From: Flavobacterium sp.
GTDB taxonomy: Bacteria > Bacteroidota > Bacteroidia > Flavobacteriales > Flavobacteriaceae
DNA: 32,187 bases
NCBI GenBank assembly: GCA_003497625.1
Contig: DNNO01000031.1
Location: forward strand, 66,866 to 99,052
Reading direction: 5' to 3'
Shown here one piece after another: positions 17,957 to 24,952 of the stretch. The translations under genes and the position numbers were made by a program. Position 1 is the stretch's first letter. Each line of letters begins with the position of its first letter. The notes under the pieces are model-generated. The model worked only from the letters and a program-made list of their open reading frames with translations. It had not been told where the DNA came from and did no database searches.

Positions 17957-17998
17957 ATACAGCAATGTGTTGTACATCATTTTGATATACAGCAATGT
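17957..17998. promoter_or_regulatory. Direct repeats flanking a near-palindrome in the receptor leader
   Basis: ATACAGCAATGT occurs at 17957-17968 and 17987-17998, a 30-bp spacing. Between them TGTTGTACATCA (17968-17979) is a 12-bp near-palindrome centred on GTAC with 10 of 12 symmetric positions. The block lies 29-70 bp before the receptor ATG and could be an operator; no known regulator is assigned. Confidence 0.5.
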
Positions 17999-18029
17999 AA
18001 GCCTTGTTTTGAAAGCAAAGCGAAATTAT

Positions 18030-18356
18030 TTAAGCCATAAAAGCGGGCGGACCACGAAGATAGAACGAATTTCCTTCAAACGTAATGCAAGATTCATTAC
18101 TGTTGAATTGATACGGAATTTCGTAAAATGAAGCAATAAAGTCGAAATGTAAAACTTCTGGTGAAAGAAAAGCCACGAATTTGAAATCACAAATAGGACA
18201 ATCTTCGCTTTCGGTAAATGTTTTTTCAGAAGTTTTTAAAGTCAAATGATGCGAATCATCACAACATTCAGTTTTAAGATGGTGTTCGTGCGAAAAAGTA
18301 TGCACCGATTGATAGCAAACAGCAAATAATACTGCAAGCTTCAGGCCAATGTTCAT
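18030..18356 (-). CDS. Small His/Cys-rich exported protein, putative metal-binding partner of the TonB receptor
   Basis: Unnamed protein of 108 residues from the ATG at 18356. A GTG at 18377 extends the frame by seven residues but falls about where transcription should begin, so the ATG is preferred. A hydrophobic export segment spans about residues 5-18. The mature part has clustered metal-ligand residues: HTFSHEHH (His 19, 23, 25, 26), CC (31, 32), HH (36, 37) and CPIC (53-56). The C-terminus ends YLRGPPAFMA. Short proteins with a signal segment, CPxC and a terminal RGPP-type motif occur beside metal-related receptors in other bacteria (DUF2946-like), but this resemblance is by eye only. 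The gene precedes the receptor by 101 bp on the same strand with its own -7 element, suggesting a two-gene metal unit. Confidence 0.8.
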   Translation of the reverse strand: MNIGLKLAVLFAVCYQSVHTFSHEHHLKTECCDDSHHLTLKTSEKTFTESEDCPICDFKFVAFLSPEVLHFDFIASFYEIPYQFNSNESCITFEGNSFYLRGPPAFMA

Positions 18357-18382
18357 ATAAAGTAATTTCTTTTTCACAAGAA

Positions 18383-18390
18383 CAAAGATA
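18383..18390 (-). promoter_or_regulatory. -7 promoter element for the His/Cys-rich gene
   Basis: Minus-strand TATCTTTG matches TAnnTTTG about 26 bp before the ATG at 18356. A -33 TTG is not evident. It helps decide the start, since the alternative GTG at 18377 would lie at the transcription start. Confidence 0.5.
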
Positions 18391-18417
18391 GTTTTTTTGA
18401 AAGAAACGAAAAAAAGA

Positions 18418-18474
18418 AACCACGAATTAACGAATTTTTAAGTTTTGTGAGACTTAATTCGCTAGTTCGTGGTT
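18418..18474. repeat. Hairpin-forming intergenic repeat 1
   Basis: Arms 18418-18436 and 18456-18474 pair at 17 of 19 positions (AACCACGAATTAACG... against ...CTAGTTCGTGGTT). The 19-nt loop contains a smaller AAGT/ACTT stem. There is no terminal T-run. The form suggests a mobile or dispersed intergenic repeat. Confidence 0.75.
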
Positions 18475-18494
18475 ATGTTTTACAATTCTATTTT

Positions 18495-18572
18495 TTTTGT
18501 CATTTCGACGCAGGAGAAATCACATTAGTTGCTCACTTTATGAGATTTCTCCCGTTGGTCGAAATGACAAAA
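18495..18572. repeat. Hairpin-forming intergenic repeat 2 (GTCATTTCGAC type)
   Basis: Outer arms 18495-18521 and 18544-18572 share TTTTGTCATTTCGAC/GTCGAAATGACAAAA and GGAGAAATC/GATTTCTCC, with a few mismatches between. The loop holds CTCA/TGAG that can pair as well. T-runs lie before rather than after the hairpin on both strands, so it is not an ordinary terminator. Confidence 0.8.
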
Positions 18573-18579
18573 TAGAAAA

Positions 18580-19569
18580 TTATACTAATTTATTCGCAAC
18601 CAAATATTCCGCAATTTGAATCGTATTCGTAGCCGCTCCTTTTCTCAAGTTGTCAGCTACAATCCACATGTTAATGGTGTTGGGTTGACTTTCATCTCTT
18701 CGGATTCTACCTACGAAAACATCATCTTTTCCTTGTGCGTAAATTGGCATTGGATAGGTGTAAGTATCTAAATTATCTTGGACTGTTACACCTGGCGTGT
18801 TATGTAAAATTTGACGCACTTCGTTTACATCAAAATCGTTTTCAAATTGAATGTTTACCGCTTCACTGTGCCCGCCAACGACTGGAATACGAATCGCAGT
18901 TGCTGTAACCGCAATAGTTTTATCGTTTAAGATTTTTTGCGTCTCGCGAACCAATTTCATTTCTTCTTTGGTGTAACCGTTTTCTTCGAAACTATCACAT
19001 TGTGGAATCGCATTTCGGTGAATTGGATATTTGTATGCCATTTCATCTTGAATTCCTGCATATTCGTTTTCTAACTGACGCACGGCTTTTACACCAGTTC
19101 CAGTAATGGATTGATATGTAGAAACTACAATACGTTTGATGTCATATTTAGCATGTAAAGGCGCTAAAGCCATTACCATTTGAATCGTTGAACAGTTTGG
19201 ATTCGCAATAATTTTGTCTTCCTTAGTTAAAACCGAAGCATTGATTTCTGGAACGACTAATTTTTTAGTAGTATCCATACGCCATGCAGAAGAATTATCG
19301 ATTACTGTTGTTCCTGCAGCGGCAAATTTTGGAGCCCATTCTAAAGAAGTTTCTCCACCTGCCGAAAACAAAGCAATCTCAGGTTTCATATCTACAGCGG
19401 TTTGTAAACCAACTACTTTATAGGTGTTCCCTTTCCATTCGATTTCTTTTCCAACTGATTTTTCAGAAGCAACTGGAATTAACTCCGTTACAGGAAAATT
19501 ACGTTCTGCTAATACTTGAAGCATTATTTCGCCTACCATTCCGGTAGCGCCAACTACGGCTACTCTCAT
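18580..19569 (-). CDS. asd: Aspartate-semialdehyde dehydrogenase
   Basis: NADP-dependent enzyme reducing aspartyl phosphate to aspartate semialdehyde, feeding lysine/diaminopimelate, threonine and methionine synthesis. It has the N-terminal Rossmann motif VGATGMVGEIML (residues 6-17), the nucleophile in NPNCSTIQMVMAL (Cys 126), and the C-terminal catalytic region RIPVVGGHSEAVNI (Arg 228, His 234). The length of 329 is normal. The ATG at 19569 is the only sensible start, since the Rossmann strand begins at residue 2. A -7 element lies upstream. Two hairpin repeats lie between it and the His/Cys-rich gene. Confidence 0.97.
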   Translation of the reverse strand: MRVAVVGATGMVGEIMLQVLAERNFPVTELIPVASEKSVGKEIEWKGNTYKVVGLQTAVDMKPEIALFSAGGETSLEWAPKFAAAGTTVIDNSSAWRMDTTKKLVVPEINASVLTKEDKIIANPNCSTIQMVMALAPLHAKYDIKRIVVSTYQSITGTGVKAVRQLENEYAGIQDEMAYKYPIHRNAIPQCDSFEENGYTKEEMKLVRETQKILNDKTIAVTATAIRIPVVGGHSEAVNIQFENDFDVNEVRQILHNTPGVTVQDNLDTYTYPMPIYAQGKDDVFVGRIRRDESQPNTINMWIVADNLRKGAATNTIQIAEYLVANKLV

Positions 19570-19590
19570 TGTGTGTGTTATTTAATGATG

Positions 19591-19598
19591 CAAAAATA
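19591..19598 (-). promoter_or_regulatory. -7 promoter element for asd
   Basis: Minus-strand TATTTTTG matches TAnnTTTG about 21 bp before the asd ATG. A well-spaced TTG is lacking. Confidence 0.5.
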
Positions 19599-19713
19599 TA
19601 GAATATTCAAACGACTTAGCAAATATTGATGAAATTATAACAAAAGTTTTGATTTGTAACAGGAATGTAAAAAACTTTAATTTCGATTTACTTCAATTAT
19701 AGTAATCTGGGTT

Positions 19714-20226
19714 TTACTTTTCAACCCAATAACTATTTATAACTTTTGTATTAAACCAAGAATCACTGTAATTAATATAAATTTTATAATTTTTTATAAG
19801 TTCTTCTCTTGTTAAATGCATTTCATTATCATATGAAATATCATAATTTTGATTTTCTAATTTGTATGAAATTCTATCATTTCTACCAGAAATAAAGTTT
19901 GTTATTTCACATTTTTTAATAATTTCTTTTGAACTCCTACCTTCAATAACTAAAAATTTCAAAGGTATTTTAAGTGCAAATGACAAGAAAATAGAAAAAA
20001 ACAATACAACAAATATATTTAGAGTAATACTTGATTTCTCTTTTATCTTTTTTTCAAATTGATAATTTTTATAAAAAAGAATTGAAAAAGAAATTACAAA
20101 AATTGTAAATATAAGATAGTTAGGTAACCCTTTAACTATTTCCTGTTGAATGCTTGATATAATTACAATAATAAGTAATATCAGGTAAGTGATTTTATTT
20201 TTTAATAAACGTTCTAAATATAACAT
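19714..20226 (-). CDS. AT-rich orphan membrane protein
   Basis: Unrecognised 170-residue protein. Three hydrophobic helices span about residues 13-32, 35-52 and 67-88, followed by a charged soluble part with no recognisable motif (EGRSSKEIIKKCEITNF, YKLENQNYDISYDNEMHL, NYKIYINYSDSWFNTKVI). The region is much more AT-rich than its neighbours: bases 20041-20100 contain only 7 G or C. It sits alone between asd and mscL on the same strand, downstream of the mscL terminator, with an exact -7 element 75 bp before the ATG. Composition and lack of recognisable relatives suggest an acquired accessory gene. Translation is plausible because the frame is long for such AT-rich DNA and encodes clean membrane helices. 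Confidence 0.65.
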   Translation of the reverse strand: MLYLERLLKNKITYLILLIIVIISSIQQEIVKGLPNYLIFTIFVISFSILFYKNYQFEKKIKEKSSITLNIFVVLFFSIFLSFALKIPLKFLVIEGRSSKEIIKKCEITNFISGRNDRISYKLENQNYDISYDNEMHLTREELIKNYKIYINYSDSWFNTKVINSYWVEK

Positions 20227-20300
20227 TTTATGATTTTTTTGCGTTATTCCTCTTACCCGCAGGTACTGATCTACAATCCCTACTACTATTTACATCAAAA

Positions 20301-20308
20301 CAAATCTA
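20301..20308 (-). promoter_or_regulatory. -7 promoter element for the AT-rich orphan
   Basis: Minus-strand TAGATTTG matches TAnnTTTG. No correctly spaced TTG. The roughly 70-nt leader that follows is richer in G and C than the gene and includes GTACCTGCGGGTA, a possible small hairpin. Confidence 0.4.
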
Positions 20309-20317
20309 ATCTCTATC

Positions 20318-20343
20318 AAAAAAATACCCCGACGAATCGGGGT
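20318..20343 (-). terminator. Intrinsic terminator of mscL, UUCG loop
   Basis: Minus strand ACCCCGA-TTCG-TCGGGGT (20326-20343) followed by ATTTTTTT, a compact GC stem with a T-run. Confidence 0.92.
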
Positions 20344-20374
20344 TTAGTTAGAATATATAATGTAGCGGTATCGA

Positions 20375-20752
20375 CTATTTTTTCAATAAATCTCTAATTT
20401 GTGTAAGCAATTCCTCTTGAGATGGTCCTGCTGGAGCCGCTGGAGCTGCTTCTTCTTTTTTCTTCATGCTATTGATTCCTTTTACCATTAAAAAGATAAC
20501 AAAAGCAATTACCAAGAAACTGATAACAGCTGCTAAAAATTTACCATATAAAATACCACCATCGGTTTTTAAGTCAGCTAAATTTTCAACTTGAGCTGCT
20601 TTTAAAGCTGGGTTTAATAAAGCTGGAGTTATTACATCTGATACTAAAGAGTTTACAATTGCTCCAAATGAAGCTCCAATAATTACTCCAACTGCCAAAT
20701 CCATTGCGTTACCTTTTGCAATAAAATCTTTAAATTCTGAAATCATTCCCAT
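20375..20752 (-). CDS. mscL: Large-conductance mechanosensitive channel
   Basis: Pore protein that opens under membrane tension to release solutes during hypoosmotic shock. The N-terminal amphipathic helix and first transmembrane helix are diagnostic: EFKDFIAKGNAMDLAVGVIIGASFGAIVNSLVSDVITP. TM2 is at about residues 70-93 (ILYGKFLAAVISFLVIAFVIFLMVKGINSM). An Ala/Pro-rich linker leads to the C-terminal helix SQEELLTQIRDLLKK. The 125-residue length is typical. ATG at 20752 is used; Met 3 is an alternative. It lies 66 bp downstream of murF-alr on the same strand and is followed by a strong terminator, so it may be the last gene of that unit. Confidence 0.96.
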   Translation of the reverse strand: MGMISEFKDFIAKGNAMDLAVGVIIGASFGAIVNSLVSDVITPALLNPALKAAQVENLADLKTDGGILYGKFLAAVISFLVIAFVIFLMVKGINSMKKKEEAAPAAPAGPSQEELLTQIRDLLKK

Positions 20753-20818
20753 AGTTTTTAATTTTAAGGGTTAGTTTTTGTTTTAGTATAACGAATATAC
20801 AAATTTTAAAACAATTTG

Positions 20819-23263
20819 TTAATTTTTGTAAAAAATTCGTTTCACACGTTGCGAAAGCCCAGTCAGAATTTCATACGGAATCGTACCAATAACACTTGCC
20901 ATTTCGGTTACTTTCGGATTTTTACCAAAAACAATTACTTCATCTCCGGTTTTACAGGAAATGTTCGTAACATCCACCATCATCATATCCATACAAATGG
21001 AACCTAAGATGGTCGCTTTTTGGTTGTTGATGGTAACAAAACCTTTTTCATTGCCCCAAGCTCTTCGAATTCCATCGGCATAACCAATCGGAATCGTAGC
21101 GACTTTCATTTTTTGCGTTACTCGAAATCTTCGGCTGTAACCAATACTTTCTTCGGGAGCTACTTCTCTGATTTGGGAAATTATCGTTTTTAAAGTGCTC
21201 ACATTTTCCAATACTTTCAATTCTTGTTCCGAATTTCCAATACCATACAAACCAATGCCTAATCGCACCATTTCCATTTGCTTTTCGGCATAATTGAAAA
21301 TTCCAGACGTGTTTAAAATATGGCGAATCGGTTTTGAAGGCAATACTTTTTCTAATTCCGAATACATTGCATCAAAACGTTGAAATTGTAATTTCGTGAA
21401 ATCATCAAATTGCAAATCATCACTAGCGGACAAATGCGAAAACACACTTTTCACCTTAACGAAATTGTTGTTTTTTAGTAAGGAACACAATTCGTCAATC
21501 AAATGCGGTTCAAATCCTAAACGATGCATTCCTGTGTCTAATTTAATATGAATTGGATAATGGGAAATATTTTGGTGTTGGGCAATTTTTAAAAACGCTT
21601 GTAAACCTGTAATCGAATAAATTTCGGGTTCTAAATTATAGGCAATCATGGCTCTAAAACTGCTGTTTTCTGGATTTAAAACCATAATTGGAGTCGTAAT
21701 TCCGGCTTTTCGTAATTCGATACCTTCATCGGCAAACGCAACTCCTAAGTAATCGACTTTATGATGTTCGAGCAATTTCGCAATTTCGTAACCTCCATTT
21801 CCGTAGCCAAATGCTTTCACCATAACCATAATTTTGGTTTCTGGTTTTAGTTTGGATTTGTAGAAATTCAGGTTGTGACTAATCGCATCGAGATTGATTT
21901 CTAAAATGGTTTCGTGATTTTTCTCTTCCAATAAAACGACAATTTCATGAAAGTTGAAACCACGCGCACCTTTCACTAAAATCGTTTCGTTTTGAAACGA
22001 TTGCGTGTTGAATTGCTGTAAAAATTCTTGCGTAGTGGCAAACGAAATCACATTTGGTAAATCGTTTAATTGTTTTCCGATGGTTTCGCCAATGGTGATA
22101 ATGCGCTCGATTTTATTTTTCGAAAGCAATTGTTTTACTTGGTTGTAAAGCGTTTCAATAGCAACGCCACTCGTGAAAATATCGGATAAAATAATCGTTT
22201 TTTTATCGTGTAATTTTTGTTGTTCTAAAAAATCTAACGCAATTTTCAACGATTGATAATCCACCGAATAACTGTCATCGATTACCAAACAATTGTTGAT
22301 GCCTTTTTTGGCTTGAAGTCTTAATTCTACTGGATATAATTCGGCAACTCGATTTTGGATAAACGCAGTTTCTTCGCCTAAAAACAGCATGAAATTTACA
22401 CAAGTAATCACATTTTCAATCGAATTTTCATCTGAAAACGGAATGTTTACAATAAAAGTGTTGGTTGCGTTTTTGAACGTTAATTCGGTTTTACCATTTT
22501 CATTTTTCTTCGAAACTAAAAGATTCGCACTTTCATCTGAAAAACTCCAAGTGTGTTTTTGACTGTTTTTAGGAAGTAAAACTTCAATTTCAGTATTCTT
22601 TTCTAAGAAAATATCGGAACAATTTTCAAAAAGTTTGATTTTCTCTTTGATTTTGGCTTCGCGATTCGCAAAACCTTCATCATGAACCGAACCAATGTTC
22701 GTTAAAATGCCATATTTCGGTTGAATGATGTGTTCTAAATTCGACATTTCATTTGGCAACGAAATTCCCGCTTCAAAAATTCCGAAATCATAATTGCCTT
22801 CAATCGCTAAAATCGATAAAGGAACTCCGACTTGCGAATTGTAACTTTTCGGATTTCGAACAATCAAATGATTCGGACTTAATAAGAAATTCAGCCATTC
22901 TTTTACGATGGTTTTTCCGTTGCTTCCGGTAATTCCCACAAATGGAAAATCGAATTGTTTTCGATATCCAATCGCAGTTTGTTGTAGCGCTTTTAACGAA
23001 TTTTCAACGATAATGAAATTCGCTTTTTCGTATAAATGTTCTGGAATATATTCGACCACAAAATAACGAACGCCTTTTGCAATCAACTCTTCCAAATACA
23101 AATGCGCATCGTGATTTTGTCCTTTGATGGCGAAAAATAAGGTGTTATTTCCATTTTGTAACGAACGGCTGTCTATCGAAATATGACTTGCGGTAAACTC
23201 AGTCGAATTTCCGTGAAAAACGCCTTTACAAAACGAAATAATATGAGTAAGGTTGAGATTCAA
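20819..23263 (-). CDS. Bifunctional UDP-MurNAc-tripeptide:D-Ala-D-Ala ligase / alanine racemase
   Basis: Fusion protein of 814 residues. The N-terminal MurF-type ligase (about 1-440) has the ATP loop GITGSNGKT (110-118) and the Mur central and C-terminal domains, and would add D-Ala-D-Ala to the muramyl tripeptide. The C-terminal PLP-dependent alanine racemase (about 451-814) supplies D-alanine: VMVKAFGYGNGGYE with PLP Lys 483, and ESIGYSRRFRV with catalytic Tyr 709. Both halves keep their key residues. Such MurF-Alr fusions are known in Bacteroidota and couple making and using D-Ala. The start appears to be TTG at 23263, one base after the tdk stop TAA; no in-frame ATG occurs until well inside the MurF domain. 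It therefore depends on tdk translation or an unusual initiation context. Confidence 0.94.
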   Translation of the reverse strand: MNLNLTHIISFCKGVFHGNSTEFTASHISIDSRSLQNGNNTLFFAIKGQNHDAHLYLEELIAKGVRYFVVEYIPEHLYEKANFIIVENSLKALQQTAIGYRKQFDFPFVGITGSNGKTIVKEWLNFLLSPNHLIVRNPKSYNSQVGVPLSILAIEGNYDFGIFEAGISLPNEMSNLEHIIQPKYGILTNIGSVHDEGFANREAKIKEKIKLFENCSDIFLEKNTEIEVLLPKNSQKHTWSFSDESANLLVSKKNENGKTELTFKNATNTFIVNIPFSDENSIENVITCVNFMLFLGEETAFIQNRVAELYPVELRLQAKKGINNCLVIDDSYSVDYQSLKIALDFLEQQKLHDKKTIILSDIFTSGVAIETLYNQVKQLLSKNKIERIITIGETIGKQLNDLPNVISFATTQEFLQQFNTQSFQNETILVKGARGFNFHEIVVLLEEKNHETILEINLDAISHNLNFYKSKLKPETKIMVMVKAFGYGNGGYEIAKLLEHHKVDYLGVAFADEGIELRKAGITTPIMVLNPENSSFRAMIAYNLEPEIYSITGLQAFLKIAQHQNISHYPIHIKLDTGMHRLGFEPHLIDELCSLLKNNNFVKVKSVFSHLSASDDLQFDDFTKLQFQRFDAMYSELEKVLPSKPIRHILNTSGIFNYAEKQMEMVRLGIGLYGIGNSEQELKVLENVSTLKTIISQIREVAPEESIGYSRRFRVTQKMKVATIPIGYADGIRRAWGNEKGFVTINNQKATILGSICMDMMMVDVTNISCKTGDEVIVFGKNPKVTEMASVIGTIPYEILTGLSQRVKRIFYKN

Positions 23264-23264
23264 T

Positions 23265-23897
23265 TTATTGATTATCTTCTTTTTGCTTGTTTACAATTTC
23301 AACATCTTTTACTTCCATGTTTTCTCGCATGGCTTTAAAATAAGCTGCACGACTTAATGGTTCGTATTCTTCGGTTTCACCAAGCATAACCAGTCTTTTG
23401 TCATCCGATTTTCTAAAACTATAATGCGCTAAATTTCCAGTGCGTGTACAAACAGCGTGAACTTTAGTTACATATTCGGCAGTAGCCATAAGCGCTGGCA
23501 TGGGTCCGAACGGATTTCCTTTAAAATCCATATCCAATCCTGCAACGATAACTCGAATTCCTGAATTGGCTAAATCATTACAAACGGCAACAATTTCCTC
23601 ATCGAAAAATTGAGCTTCGTCAATACCAACCACATCGCAACCTTGTGCCAAAATTCGAATATTTTCGGCAACAGGAACGGGTGTAGAACGAATTTCATTT
23701 TTGTTGTGCGAAACCACCATTTCGTCGTCATATCGAGTATCGACAGCCGGTTTAAAGATTTCTACTTTTTGTTTAGCAAACTGAGCGCGTTTTAATCGGC
23801 GAATCAATTCTTCGGTTTTACCCGAAAACATAGAGCCACAAATTACTTCAATCCAGCCAAATTGTTCTTGTTGATTTACGGTATTTTCGAGAAACAT
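23265..23897 (-). CDS. tdk: Thymidine kinase (type II), zinc site mostly lost
   Basis: Salvage enzyme phosphorylating thymidine to dTMP. P-loop CGSMFSGKTEEL (Lys 27), the Walker B-like GIDEAQFFDEE (Asp 93, Glu 94), and the lasso-type C-terminal domain are present; the 210-residue length is normal. The family usually has four Cys (or Cys/His) zinc ligands in this C-terminal domain. Here only Cys 149 (AVCTRTG) remains. The second position is Thr 152, and the C-terminal pair is replaced in EPLSRAAYFK. It may therefore fold without structural zinc. It is the first gene of a minus-strand unit with murF-alr, and its stop is one base from that gene's TTG start. The promoter region is shared with the divergent acidic-protein gene. 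Confidence 0.94.
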   Translation of the reverse strand: MFLENTVNQQEQFGWIEVICGSMFSGKTEELIRRLKRAQFAKQKVEIFKPAVDTRYDDEMVVSHNKNEIRSTPVPVAENIRILAQGCDVVGIDEAQFFDEEIVAVCNDLANSGIRVIVAGLDMDFKGNPFGPMPALMATAEYVTKVHAVCTRTGNLAHYSFRKSDDKRLVMLGETEEYEPLSRAAYFKAMRENMEVKDVEIVNKQKEDNQ

Positions 23898-23932
23898 TTT
23901 GTATCTTTCGTACGTTAAAAATTATTTTCTGC

Positions 23933-23940
23933 TACATTTG
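23933..23940 (+). promoter_or_regulatory. -7 promoter element for the acidic-protein gene
   Basis: TACATTTG is an exact TAnnTTTG match about 58 bp upstream of ATG 23999. It lies 9 bp from the opposing tdk element, so the two promoters would overlap and might interfere. Confidence 0.5.
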
Positions 23941-23949
23941 TAAGCAAAA

Positions 23950-23957
23950 CAAAAATA
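23950..23957 (-). promoter_or_regulatory. -7 promoter element for the tdk unit
   Basis: Minus-strand TATTTTTG matches TAnnTTTG about 52 bp before the tdk ATG. The nearest TTG is too close to serve as -33. Confidence 0.4.
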
Positions 23958-23998
23958 GTAAAAAACAATCGATATAGTAAACGCTACAGCCTAAAGTT

Positions 23999-24952
23999 AT
24001 GAAGAAAAGAATATCCGCTGAATTAATCAGTATTGCGCACCGAATTTTAAAGTTAAAAAACCATTCAGAAACGGTTCAATTACAGCAAGAAGCTAAAAAT
24101 TTGTACGATCAATTAACGATTTTGCGTTTTTATGAAGAGAATTTTGAATTGGTGAAAAATGAAATTTCGGAAGAAGTTTTAGCCGAAAAATTAGAAGCTA
24201 AACCAACTGAAGTTTTTGATGCGCCTATTCAGGATAAAGTTGTTGAAACTCCAGTAGAAGTTCCTGTAGAAGTTGCTCCAGAAGTAGAAGAAGCTATTGC
24301 TGAACCAATTACGGAAGAAAAAGTCGTAATCGCAGAATTAATTGTGGAAGATGACGAAGAAGAGGAAGAAGTTTTGATGACTCCAATGGAAGAAGAACCA
24401 ATTGAGGAAGAAATAATAGAAGAAGAACCAGTTGCCGAAACTCCAAAAGCAGAAGAAACAGCGAAACAAATTTCGTTTGAAGATTTATTGGTACACGATT
24501 ACAAAGAATTAGATTTTGTAAAAGTAGAAGATATTCCTGCTGAGGTAGAAAAAGTATCAGAAACTATTTTTGAAGCCGTAACTCCAGTTGAAGAGGTTAA
24601 GGAAGAAATTAAACCAGAACCTGTAGTGGCTGAAACGACAAAAGTATTGGAAGAAGAAGTAAAAGCAACTTTCGAAAAAGTAAGTCAAGAACCAAAAATA
24701 AGCTCATTAAACGACAGATTAAACAAAACGATTTCTTTTGGTTTGAACGATAGAATCGGATTTGAGAAGAAATTATTTGGCGGAAGTTCGGATGATTTCA
24801 ACCGTGTAATTTCGCAATTGAATACGTTTGATAGTTTTGAAGAAGCAAAATCTTTTGTCTTGGATTTCGTAAAACCGGATTACAATAATTGGGAAGGCAA
24901 CGAAGAATTTGAAGCACGCTTTATGGAAATTATAGAGAAAAAGTTTTCATAA
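23999..24952 (+). CDS. Acidic, partly disordered protein with conserved-looking helical ends, function unknown
   Basis: Unrecognised 317-residue cytoplasmic protein. The N-terminal 65 residues are helical and charged (ELISIAHRILKLKNHSETVQL, QQEAKNLYDQL). Residues about 70-225 are a low-complexity stretch dominated by Glu, Val, Pro, Ala and Ile (repeats such as VEVPVEVAPEVEEA and EEEPIEEEIIEEEP), likely disordered. The C-terminal 80 residues form a structured-looking module (LNDRLNKTISFGLNDRIGFEKKLFGGS, FNRVISQLNTFDSFEEAKSF). Two LNDR motifs occur close together in that module. There is no signal peptide. Its stop abuts the rsmI ATG directly, so the two are translated from one message. The architecture suggests a tether joining two binding ends; this is inference. 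Confidence 0.85.
   Translation: MKKRISAELISIAHRILKLKNHSETVQLQQEAKNLYDQLTILRFYEENFELVKNEISEEVLAEKLEAKPTEVFDAPIQDKVVETPVEVPVEVAPEVEEAIAEPITEEKVVIAELIVEDDEEEEEVLMTPMEEEPIEEEIIEEEPVAETPKAEETAKQISFEDLLVHDYKELDFVKVEDIPAEVEKVSETIFEAVTPVEEVKEEIKPEPVVAETTKVLEEEVKATFEKVSQEPKISSLNDRLNKTISFGLNDRIGFEKKLFGGSSDDFNRVISQLNTFDSFEEAKSFVLDFVKPDYNNWEGNEEFEARFMEIIEKKFS

Noticed and set aside
17957-17998. CRISPR-like interpretation of the 12-bp repeats
   Set aside because: Only two 12-bp copies with an 18-bp gap and no cas genes; a regulatory site is more likely.
20227-20317. Possible tRNA or small RNA remnant in the leader of the AT-rich orphan
   Set aside because: The sequence stands out by composition, but I could not fold a cloverleaf or find a conserved RNA motif; only a 4-bp stem is visible.
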